Source of the DNA: Planctomycetota bacterium
Lineage (GTDB): Bacteria > Planctomycetota > UBA1135 > GCA-002686595
Reading direction: 5' to 3'
Assembly (NCBI GenBank): GCA_011524785.1
Contig: WTJQ01000344.1
Coordinates: forward strand, 1 to 5,719
DNA length: 5,719 nucleotides
Shown here: positions 1-5,648 of the stretch, one piece after another
How the letters are laid out: the number at the start of each line of letters is the position of its first letter
Numbering within the stretch: the first letter of the stretch is position 1
The notes under the pieces: generated by a model
Told to the model about the DNA's origin: nothing
Database searches by the model: none
What the model saw: only the letters and a program-made list of their open reading frames with translations
Translations under genes and position numbers: made by a program

Positions 1-15
1 GACGAACCGCAGCCC

Positions 16-984
16 TCAGGGACGAACGTCCCGCGCGAAGTCGACCAGGACCGGGTAGTGGTCCGAGGTGCGGTTCACGATGCCGGTGCGGACGACCTGG
101 GCGTCCTGGGCGGCGCGTGCGAGGGTGGGGTCCGCGAGGATGAAGTCGATGCGCGTGCCGGTGTCGGGCGGCGTGGCCTTCTCCTCCGTCCAGATGCCGG
201 TCGTGAAGGTCCAACGCGTGTCGCCGCGGGCCTCGAGGAAGGGGAGTGCGGGGTCCTGCAGGCCCGCCTCGAGGAAGGCCTGCATCACGCTGAAGTCCAG
301 GGCTCCGTCGCGGAGGTTGGTGACGTGGTCGTGCTTGGCGTCGCTCGCGCGTGCCTTCTCGAGCACCTCCGGCTGAGCCTCGAGGAGGGCGCGGTCGCTC
401 GGGGACAGAGCGTTGAAGTCCCCGAGGACCAGGACCTCGTGGCCCGCCTCCAGGAGGGGCTCGATGTGAGCGAGGAGGAGCCGGGCCTCGTCACGACGGA
501 CCTCCCACCGGAAGGGGGACAGGTGGACGACGAAGACGTGGATCCCGTCGACCTGGGCGTGCAGGCAGCCGTGGTGGAGGCCCTCCAGGAGCCGGTCGAC
601 CACGACGATCTCCTTGGCGGAGGTCAGGCCGACCGAGAACCCGCTCGTCTTGAGCAGGGCCGCGTGCTCGTGGCCCCAGCCGGCCGCCAGCTCCTCCAGG
701 CGCTCCTCCTGGATGTTGGTCAGCTCCTGGAGCGCCACGAGGTCCGGCGCCTGTTCGCGGATCCACGCCGAGCCGGCCTCGACCTCCTTGCCGTGGTCGA
801 AGACGTAGTAGACGTTGTAGGCGAGCACGCGCAGCCGGCGCTCGGACGGCTCCGGGCGTGACTCCGCGGACCCCATCGACTGGCAGCTCGTCCCGACGAG
901 CAGCAGGGCGAGGGCGGTCCAGCCACGACGCAGGCGCCCCTCACCGAGCGCTGGCCTCTTCGTTCGAATCACTTCGGGTTCCAT
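16..984 (-). CDS. Endonuclease/exonuclease/phosphatase-family hydrolase, predicted lipoprotein or secreted
   Basis: A 322-residue protein of the EEP (DNase I/exonuclease III/sphingomyelinase-like) fold. These are metal-dependent phosphodiester or phosphomonoester hydrolases; the substrate cannot be read from sequence. All expected active-site motifs are present in order: N57 in LAYNVYY, E87 in LVALQEL, H154 in VVHLSPF, D189 and N191 in LGDFNAL, D280 in TRIDFIL, and the terminal SDHYP at 307-311. The N-terminus has basic residues, then a hydrophobic stretch (about 22-32) ending at C34 (VGTSC), a weak lipobox, so export and possible lipid anchoring are inferred. I chose the ATG at 984 because it places this signal near the N-terminus; the frame is open 65 codons further upstream but that part looks non-coding. 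There is no clear Shine-Dalgarno. The 276-base gap to the upstream peptidase gene suggests a separate transcript. The fold is confident; the substrate is unknown. Confidence 0.88.
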   Translation of the reverse strand: MEPEVIRTKRPALGEGRLRRGWTALALLLVGTSCQSMGSAESRPEPSERRLRVLAYNVYYVFDHGKEVEAGSAWIREQAPDLVALQELTNIQEERLEELAAGWGHEHAALLKTSGFSVGLTSAKEIVVVDRLLEGLHHGCLHAQVDGIHVFVVHLSPFRWEVRRDEARLLLAHIEPLLEAGHEVLVLGDFNALSPSDRALLEAQPEVLEKARASDAKHDHVTNLRDGALDFSVMQAFLEAGLQDPALPFLEARGDTRWTFTTGIWTEEKATPPDTGTRIDFILADPTLARAAQDAQVVRTGIVNRTSDHYPVLVDFARDVRP

Positions 985-1172
985 GGGGATCGATCGGAGG
1001 ATCGAGCGCACCCATGAGGCACGACAGGGTCCGTCATTGCCAGCGATCCCCCTGGCCGCACCGCGAACGTCGGTGTCGAGGGCGCGGCACGGCGTGAGGC
1101 GTGGATGACTCGCCCGTATTCGATCCTCGAGGACTTCCGCTGATGGGACCCTGCGCCCGCGCGCTGGAGACC

Positions 1173-1309
1173 GTCCCACACCTCGCTCAAGGTCTCCATC
1201 GATCCAGGGCCGCTTGCGACGGTGCTGGGCGCCATCAGCGAGGTGTGGGGTTCTGCAGGCTCAGCGGTTGGTGATCGCCAGCGTCCAGGTGTTGAGTGCC
1301 GTTGCGTGC
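1173..1309. repeat. Direct repeat, copy A (3' end of the peptidase-cyclase gene plus downstream hairpin)
   Basis: This stretch recurs without gaps at 5583-5719, an offset of 4410. Positions 1255-1309 match 5665-5719 exactly (55 bases). Positions 1173-1254 match 5583-5664 at about 56 of 82 bases by manual count. The exact part covers the last 15 codons and stop of the peptidase-cyclase gene; the diverged part is the non-coding hairpin beyond its stop. A neutral duplicate of a gene end would not be expected to keep a base-paired structure while its sequence drifts, which is what is seen here. Confidence 0.85.
1175..1249 (-). other. Long inverted repeat downstream of the peptidase-cyclase gene
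   Basis: Perfect 13-base arms, CCCACACCTCGCT at 1175-1187 and AGCGAGGTGTGGG at 1237-1249, are separated by 49 bases. The loop has weaker inner pairing, for example CCAG at 1204-1207 with CTGG at 1225-1228. On the minus strand the structure starts 11 bases after the stop codon at 1261-1263. No T-run follows, so a standard intrinsic terminator is not supported. It could be a transcript 3'-end stabiliser, a factor-dependent termination site, or a folded recombination or recognition site. A competing hairpin is possible from GGAGACC at 1166-1172 with GGTCTCC at 1191-1197. The rest of the 985-1260 gap holds no gene or clear promoter that I can see. Confidence 0.75.
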
Positions 1310-3540
1310 ACGCGGGCCCCCTCGGTGCTCCAGGCGTCGATCGCGGGCCAGGAGCCGTCCTCGTCCTGGTGGGGGATGAGGGCCTCGTCGATTTTCTTCT
1401 TCCAGCGCGCGTACTCGTCTCCACCGATCTGGCGCAGGGCATCCGTACCGAAGAGCCAGTGGTAGTAGTCGATGCTGCCTTCCTCCTCGCTCCACGCTGG
1501 GGCGGCTTGAGCCACGAGCTTGGCACCAGCGACGATCTCAGGCTCGCGTTCGGGCAGCTGGCCAAGTGCGAGACGGGCCAGGAGAGCCATCGAGGTCGGC
1601 ATCTCGGACCAGGTCGCCGGGTGCGTGTCGCGCGTGAGCGCCAGACGTGGCGCCGGCCCGCCCCGCTCGGTGTAGCCACAGCGGCCCGTCTCCCGATCGG
1701 TCATCTCGTCGAGCCAGCCGAGGCCGCCCGTGACTGCGTCGTCGTCGAACTTGCAGCCGAGCTCCCGTGCCTTGACCAGGGCGCGCAGGCTGAGACTTGT
1801 GACGAAGGTGTCGTTGTCACCGTCCGGGGGGTAGAAGAAGCGCCAGCCGCCGTAGGGATTGCGCGCCTTCTCGAGGAAGCCAACGGCCTTCTGGGTCACG
1901 GCCAGGACCTCCGCATCGGCATCGTCTGCGTGATAGGTGGCGTAGGCGAGTGTCGCCATCGCGTGGCTCGCGTTGTGCAGGTAACTGTCCCGGCCTCCGA
2001 AGCAACCAATCTCGTCCTGCACGCTGACGAGGTAGGCAAGGCCGCGCTTGGCCTGCTCGCTCTCAGCTGCCCCTCCCTCGAAGAGGGCCATCAGAGCGAG
2101 GCCAGTGACCCCGGCGCGGTTGAACTCACCGCTCTGCCCGAGGTTCGTGACGGTGAGGTTCACGCCCTCGGTGACCGCCTCGACCTGGCCGGCCCACCAG
2201 CCGCCATCCTCGGCCTGGGTGCTCTCGAGGTACCGGATCCCTGCGGAGACGGCCTCGAGGGAGGGCGAGGTCGACGTCACGACGGCGCCACCGGACTTCT
2301 CTTGGGCCGTGTCGGCGGCACCTCGGGCGCTGCTCTCGTCGTCCTGGGCAACCCGTTCCTGCTCGGATGGAGCTGGATCCTGGCCGATGGCTGCAGCTGC
2401 GAGGACGGACGATCCGCCGGTCAGCAGGAGGACGGGCAGGGCGAGGAGGCCGAGGCCTCGCTGGATGGTTCGTTTGGAGTCGATCATGCGAAGGACGCGG
2501 GTCTCGAGGAGTGACTTGGGCCCGAGGAGGCCCTGGACGGGGAGGGTGGAGCGCGGACCGAGCTCGGGTCGCGCCGCGAGGCGCACGAGCGCTTCGGCGA
2601 AGCTGCGTCGTGATCCTGGACCGCAGTCGGACAGGGCCACCTCGTCGCACGCGCACTCGCGCCAGCGGTCCACCTGCCGGCCAACGAGCCACACGACGGG
2701 GTGGAAGAACCAGAGGATCTGGAGGAGGCGCTGCACGCCGGCGATGGCGACGTCGTGGCGGCGGATGTGAGCCAGCTCGTGGCTCAGCACCCAGCGCAGC
2801 TCGCGAGGGTCCAGCTCCTCGATCAGGCCCGTGGGCAGCACGAGGGTGGGGCTCCAAACGCCCCAGACGGCGGGACCGTGCAGCTCGTCACTCTCAGCGA
2901 GGCGAGCGCGGTCGCGGATCAGCGGGCGCATCGCGGCACGGATCTCGGGCGGAAGCGCATCGATCTCGAGGTCCCGAGCGCGGCGTACGACTCCATGGGT
3001 CCGGAGCTGATTGACGACGAACCGTCCCAGCAGGGCCGTGACGACGATCGCCCAGAGGGCGAGCAGGGCGCCGCTCGGGGAGAGGGAGTCGTTCACCTGC
3101 GGGATCGCCCTGGCAGCGATAGCCACCTCGGTCGCGGATCGTGCCGTGACCGGATCGGGGTGCACTGGGGAGCTGCGCGGGCCGAGGTCCAGGGCACCCT
3201 CCACCGTCGCGGATGGACGGAGTGCCGAGGTGGCTTCACGGGGTCCGACGAGCGACGGAGCCTCGGAGCCCCGGCCCACGAGCTCCGGCCACACGGTGCC
3301 GATCGAGGCGATGCGCAGCGGGGTGGCTCCGTCGAGGGCCGCAACGCGCGGGATGGGCACCACGAGCAGCACGAGCGGGATCAAGAACAGCGCGTAGCCG
3401 AGGTGGGCCGAGGACCAGCGCCGGACGACGAGCCAGACGAGAGCAACGACGAGCGCCGCGACCGTGGTTGCGATCCCCGACCGCCAGACGAGGTCGAGCC
3501 ACTGGGCCGCGCCCTCGTTCCAGGTCTCGAGCAGGCTCAT
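1261..3540 (-). CDS. BlaR1/M56-type membrane metallopeptidase fused to a squalene-cyclase-like repeat domain
   Basis: A 759-residue predicted signal-transducing peptidase. Hydrophobic segments lie near 24-40, 47-66, 157-177 and 362-383, with another at 271-287 (FFHPVVWLVG). The M56 zinc site is HELAH at 254-258, followed by RRHD and RECACDE (294-300), where E295 or E300 is a likely third ligand. In BlaR1 this domain faces the cytoplasm and the segment after the last membrane helix faces outside. Here that segment is a polar linker (about 384-428) and then alpha-repeats (about 428-755) with GGWWAG, YGGWRFFYP, DNDTFVTSLS, CGYTERGG, YYHWLFGTDAL and DGSW, as in planctomycete prenyltransferase/squalene-oxidase repeat proteins. 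No DXDD cyclase motif is seen, so a binding or sensing role is inferred. The start overlaps the repressor stop (ATGA), implying translational coupling. The frame is open 117 codons further upstream, but that stretch is antisense-frame shadow over the repressor gene. Ligand unknown. Confidence 0.88.
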   Translation of the reverse strand: MSLLETWNEGAAQWLDLVWRSGIATTVAALVVALVWLVVRRWSSAHLGYALFLIPLVLLVVPIPRVAALDGATPLRIASIGTVWPELVGRGSEAPSLVGPREATSALRPSATVEGALDLGPRSSPVHPDPVTARSATEVAIAARAIPQVNDSLSPSGALLALWAIVVTALLGRFVVNQLRTHGVVRRARDLEIDALPPEIRAAMRPLIRDRARLAESDELHGPAVWGVWSPTLVLPTGLIEELDPRELRWVLSHELAHIRRHDVAIAGVQRLLQILWFFHPVVWLVGRQVDRWRECACDEVALSDCGPGSRRSFAEALVRLAARPELGPRSTLPVQGLLGPKSLLETRVLRMIDSKRTIQRGLGLLALPVLLLTGGSSVLAAAAIGQDPAPSEQERVAQDDESSARGAADTAQEKSGGAVVTSTSPSLEAVSAGIRYLESTQAEDGGWWAGQVEAVTEGVNLTVTNLGQSGEFNRAGVTGLALMALFEGGAAESEQAKRGLAYLVSVQDEIGCFGGRDSYLHNASHAMATLAYATYHADDADAEVLAVTQKAVGFLEKARNPYGGWRFFYPPDGDNDTFVTSLSLRALVKARELGCKFDDDAVTGGLGWLDEMTDRETGRCGYTERGGPAPRLALTRDTHPATWSEMPTSMALLARLALGQLPEREPEIVAGAKLVAQAAPAWSEEEGSIDYYHWLFGTDALRQIGGDEYARWKKKIDEALIPHQDEDGSWPAIDAWSTEGARVHATALNTWTLAITNR

Positions 3541-3926
3541 TGGCCCGACTCCTGGCTCTTGCGCTCGATCAGCTCTCGAAGGGCGTCGAGCTCTGCGGGG
3601 TCCAGGTCGCTCTTGCGCACGAGGTGCTGCAGGAGTGGCCCCACGGTCCCTGCGCTGGCCCAGCCCAGGAGCCTCTCCCCCGCGCGCTTCAGGGCACGGC
3701 CAGCCGTCGGCGTCGAGGTGTACAGGAAGGCGTTCCCGACGCGTCTGGTCCGTAGCAGGCCCTTGTCGGTCAGCCGCCGAAGGAGGGTCTTGACCGTGCT
3801 CACGGACCAGTCCTCGGTGGCTCCGAGCTGCTCGAGAACCTCGCTGGCCGAGCAGGAGCCAAGATCGGAGACGGCCCGAAGGACCTTCCATTCGGACGGT
3901 GTGGGTTGCTGAGAGTCGTCAGTCAT
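3537..3926 (-). CDS. BlaI/MecI-family transcriptional repressor
   Basis: A 129-residue protein, the usual length for BlaI/MecI (about 120-130). The N-terminal winged helix-turn-helix covers about residues 8-72: PTPSEWKVLRAV (helix 1), CSASEVLEQL, then the recognition helix in WSVSTVKTLLRRLTDKGLL (40-58) and a wing with VGNAFLYTS. The C-terminal half (about 74-125) is helical and would dimerise. Family members bind TACA-N2-TGTA dyads as dimers and are inactivated after signalling by a BlaR1/MecR1-type peptidase, encoded here by the next, overlapping gene. A matching dyad lies 47 bases upstream of the start, so autoregulation is inferred. The ATG at 3926 gives the canonical N-terminus; only a weak AGGTG stands upstream. 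I leave the symbol blank because the sensor partner indicates a signal other than beta-lactams. Confidence 0.92.
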   Translation of the reverse strand: MTDDSQQPTPSEWKVLRAVSDLGSCSASEVLEQLGATEDWSVSTVKTLLRRLTDKGLLRTRRVGNAFLYTSTPTAGRALKRAGERLLGWASAGTVGPLLQHLVRKSDLDPAELDALRELIERKSQESGQ

Positions 3927-3962
3927 GGGAAGACACCTAGGGGCTGCATCCCCGGTCTATGG

Positions 3963-3977
3963 GACGGTGTTACCGTC
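3963..3977. promoter_or_regulatory. 15-base palindrome beside the BlaI-type dyad
   Basis: GACGGT at 3963-3968 and ACCGTC at 3972-3977 are perfect inverted arms around GTT. The site abuts the BlaI-type dyad, sharing one or more bases with its extended left arm. It may be a second protein-binding site or a short hairpin at the start of the repressor transcript. The sequence alone does not decide which. Confidence 0.45.
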
Positions 3978-3991
3978 TACATGTGTAGTCG
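3974..3991. promoter_or_regulatory. BlaI/MecI-type operator dyad
   Basis: The core CTACA-TG-TGTAG (3977-3988) contains TACA-N2-TGTA, the known recognition core of BlaI/MecI repressors. The symmetry extends to 8 bases per arm (3974-3981 and 3984-3991) with one mismatch. I found no other TACA-N2-TGTA in the window. It lies between the repressor gene and the divergent lipoprotein gene, 47 bases from the repressor start and 139 bases from the lipoprotein start. It overlaps the candidate minus-strand -10 element, as expected for repression. Confidence 0.8.
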
Positions 3992-4009
3992 ATCGGTGAC
4001 GGGTGGCAA
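3982..4009 (-). promoter_or_regulatory. Candidate promoter of the repressor-peptidase operon
   Basis: On the minus strand, TTGCCA (4009-4004) is a good -35-like hexamer, and 16 bases on is TACACA (3987-3982), a poor -10-like hexamer that sits inside the operator core. The position fits a repressed, autoregulated promoter. The weak -10 makes the exact boxes uncertain. I could not identify convincing boxes for the plus-strand gene in the same interval. Confidence 0.4.
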
Positions 4010-4091
4010 CGAGAATTCCCCCCAGTTGGGCGATTCCGGTCGCAGGGGACGGGCTCGTCATCGCTCCGAGGGGCCGGAGTCTCAGCCTTCT

Positions 4092-4109
4092 CCCCCCGCT
4101 CCTGGGGGG
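4092..4109 (+). other. C6/G6 hairpin and G-rich leader upstream of the lipoprotein gene
   Basis: CCCCCC at 4092-4097 and GGGGGG at 4104-4109 can pair around a six-base loop. They are followed by further G-runs at 4113-4117, 4120-4122 and 4133-4135, the last inside the start of the gene. The AGGG at 4119-4122, the likely ribosome-binding sequence for the ATG at 4131, lies within this G-rich stretch. Structure here could affect translation; this is inference. Confidence 0.4.
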
Positions 4110-4130
4110 CACGGGGGCAGGGCTAGGCTC

Positions 4131-5069
4131 ATGGGCGCCATGCGTCCCTGGAATCGCCTGCTGCGTCGCTTCCCGCTCCTGCTGCCCTGCCTCGTCCTCG
4201 CCGCGGCCTGCAGAGCCCCCGAGATCTCCTCCACGAGTTGGGAGGCTCCCGTGGCTGGGCCGGGCGGCGTCCTGCACTCCCATCCCCTCCCCGAGAGCGG
4301 TCGGCTCGCGGTCTTCCGCCGTCACTTCGACCGCTACGTCGAGGTCTTCGGCGTGCTGGTGGTCGCGACCCCGTCCGTGGAGGAGCGCAAGCTCCAGCAT
4401 GCCGCCACCGTGCTGGCCGAGTGGCTCGACAACGACGAGGACGGCACTCCGGACGACGCGCGCGCCCTGCAGGTCCTCGTCGAGGAAGTGGCCGTCCTCG
4501 TGATGACCGATACCAAGCGCGAGCTCGACCAGCTGATCGGGCGCCTCGACGCGGAGGTCCTGGACCCGGCGGGCTCGATGATCTGGCAGAACCTCTACGG
4601 CGAGGAGACGCGTCCGGAAGGGCCGCCCCACTCGGGGGAGCCGGGGCGCTTCGACGCCACGCTCGAGGAGGTGCTCCACCTCGTCTCGCGCGGGTGGGAG
4701 TGGGCCCACCCCGCGGACCTTGGCTACCAGCCCGGCTCGCGCCTCACCGACGCCATGGACGCTGCGCGCGGGGGGCGCTTCCTGGAGATGCCGCGGACGT
4801 ACCCGGAAGAGGCCTGGTACCACTACGGCGATTGGAGCTGCGACTACATGTGCATGGCGGCCGAGTACCTCTACTGGGCGATCACCTCCCACCTCGGCGG
4901 CCAGGACTACCCTGGCCGGGCCGAGGAGATCGCGATCGAGTGGGAGTGCCCGACGCCGGAGCTGCTCGCGGCCCGCGACCCGGCCGTCCTCGACCTCCTG
5001 ACCGATCCGAGGCTCTCCCTGCCGAGGACCCTCCCGGACGGCGTCTACGCGCCCAGTCCCCGGCGTTGA
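4131..5069 (+). CDS. Predicted lipoprotein of unrecognised family with a calcium-loop-like motif
   Basis: A 312-residue protein. The N-terminus is a classic export signal: basic residues (RLLRR), a hydrophobic core (14-26) and a lipobox LAAAC with the lipidation cysteine at C27. Residues 100-108 read DNDEDGTPD, a DXDXDGXXD loop like EF-hand or thrombospondin-type calcium sites, but without a second loop. Other notable residues are EEVLH (179-183), which could bind metal, a GWEWAHP stretch, and CDYMC (237-241) followed by AAEYLYWA, giving a Cys pair that could form a disulphide or bind metal. The even spread of motifs suggests one globular extracytoplasmic domain. I recognise no named family and assign no activity. 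The ATG at 4131 has AGGG eight bases upstream; the ATG at 4140 is an alternative. It is divergent from the repressor operon across a BlaI-type dyad, so control by that repressor is plausible but unproven. Confidence 0.85.
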   Translation: MGAMRPWNRLLRRFPLLLPCLVLAAACRAPEISSTSWEAPVAGPGGVLHSHPLPESGRLAVFRRHFDRYVEVFGVLVVATPSVEERKLQHAATVLAEWLDNDEDGTPDDARALQVLVEEVAVLVMTDTKRELDQLIGRLDAEVLDPAGSMIWQNLYGEETRPEGPPHSGEPGRFDATLEEVLHLVSRGWEWAHPADLGYQPGSRLTDAMDAARGGRFLEMPRTYPEEAWYHYGDWSCDYMCMAAEYLYWAITSHLGGQDYPGRAEEIAIEWECPTPELLAARDPAVLDLLTDPRLSLPRTLPDGVYAPSPRR

Positions 5070-5113
5070 GGGATTGCCTCCGAGGTGATCATGCCCGGTG
5101 CCGGCCCGATGGA

Positions 5114-5146
5114 GACCGGTCACCCGTGAGCGACACCGGACCGGTC
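5114..5146. other. Paired GACCGGTC palindromes between convergent genes
   Basis: GACCGGTC, itself a palindrome, occurs at 5114-5121 and 5139-5146. The two copies can pair as an 8-base stem around 17 bases. They lie in the 78-base gap between the convergent lipoprotein and cytochrome-like genes, where a two-way terminator would be useful. No T-run follows on either strand, so terminator function is uncertain. Confidence 0.35.
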
Positions 5147-5147
5147 G

Positions 5148-5648
5148 TCAGAGCGTCTTGAGGTACTCGAGCAGAGCCCGGCGCTCCTCGGCGTCGAGAC
5201 CGCTGCCGAAGTCGTGGCCCTGGGCGCTCATGCCGCGGCGCTCGGAGTCGTGGAGGCGGGGGTCTTCGCTGCGCTCCTCGGGGGGGAGGAAGATCGCGAC
5301 GAGGCCCACGCGGTCCTGGTCGTAGGCCCCGGGCTCGAAGGTCCAGAGGTGGGCGCCCGCCTCGATGCGGGCGGCGCGGGTGTCGTAGTCGAGCAGGTCC
5401 TCGAGAGTGGGGACCGAGCCGTTGTGCAGGTACGGAGCCGTGGCCCAGATGCCGAGGAGGGGCGGGGCGACGTAGCCGAGGTCGGCCTCTGCGTCGGGGA
5501 CGACCTCGATCGCGCCGTCGAAGGTGAGGAAGCCCTCCAGGCGATCGCGGAAGGTCCGGTCGAGGGCCGTGGGTCCTACGGTGTCGCACACCTTGTTGAT
5601 GGTCTCCAACAGGCCAGCACCGCACACGACCGGGACGCTCGGCATCAA
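5148..5648 (-). CDS. RoxA-like cytochrome c-family protein, C-terminal part (5' end missing or broken)
   Basis: The 166 residues readable from a TTG at 5648 match the C-terminal end of RoxA-like (rubber-oxygenase-like) cytochrome c proteins. They show the near-invariant WATAPYLHNGSVPTL (about 68-82), preceded by GYVAPPLLGI (58-67), and the ending GHDFGSGLDAEERRALLEYLKTL, of which the final EYLKTL is typical. Family members carry CXXCH haem sites and are several hundred residues long; none is seen here and there is no signal peptide, so this is not a complete cytochrome. The frame stays open to the window edge at 5719, but that upstream stretch is the repeated hairpin and the end of a second peptidase-cyclase copy in another frame. 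The N-terminal half is therefore either truncated by rearrangement or hidden by a misjoin. The gene is convergent with the lipoprotein gene. Family fairly sure; start position not reliable. Confidence 0.65.
   Translation of the reverse strand: MMPSVPVVCGAGLLETINKVCDTVGPTALDRTFRDRLEGFLTFDGAIEVVPDAEADLGYVAPPLLGIWATAPYLHNGSVPTLEDLLDYDTRAARIEAGAHLWTFEPGAYDQDRVGLVAIFLPPEERSEDPRLHDSERRGMSAQGHDFGSGLDAEERRALLEYLKTL

Noticed and set aside
985..1179. N-terminal extension of the EEP hydrolase by 65 codons
   Set aside because: The extra residues are arginine-rich with no domain character, and they would bury the export signal well inside the protein. The ATG at 984 fits better.
1175..1249. Integron attC site
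   Set aside because: The element is the right size and sits at a gene's 3' end, but I see no paired RYYYAAC and GTTRRRY boxes in either copy, and no integrase in the window.
1175..1249. Standard intrinsic terminator
   Set aside because: The loop of 49 bases is too long and no T-run follows the stem on either strand.
1222..2514. Long plus-strand open frames opposite the peptidase-cyclase gene (also 2701-3912)
   Set aside because: They are antisense shadows of a GC-rich gene with no recognisable domains.
1261..3540. Beta-lactam sensor (true BlaR1/MecR1) or active squalene-hopene cyclase
   Set aside because: The penicillin-binding motifs expected of a BlaR1 sensor are not seen, and the alpha-repeat domain lacks the DXDD motif needed for squalene-hopene cyclisation.
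3541..3891. N-terminal extension of the M56 protein by 117 codons
   Set aside because: It lies wholly over the BlaI-type gene in another frame and reads as low-complexity Arg/Gly/Pro/Ala. The ATG at 3540 with ATGA overlap is typical of this gene pair.
3957..5123. Long minus-strand open frame opposite the lipoprotein gene
   Set aside because: The plus-strand product has a clean lipobox and ordered motifs. The minus-strand product is rich in Arg, Val and Gly with no recognisable fold and crosses the control region.
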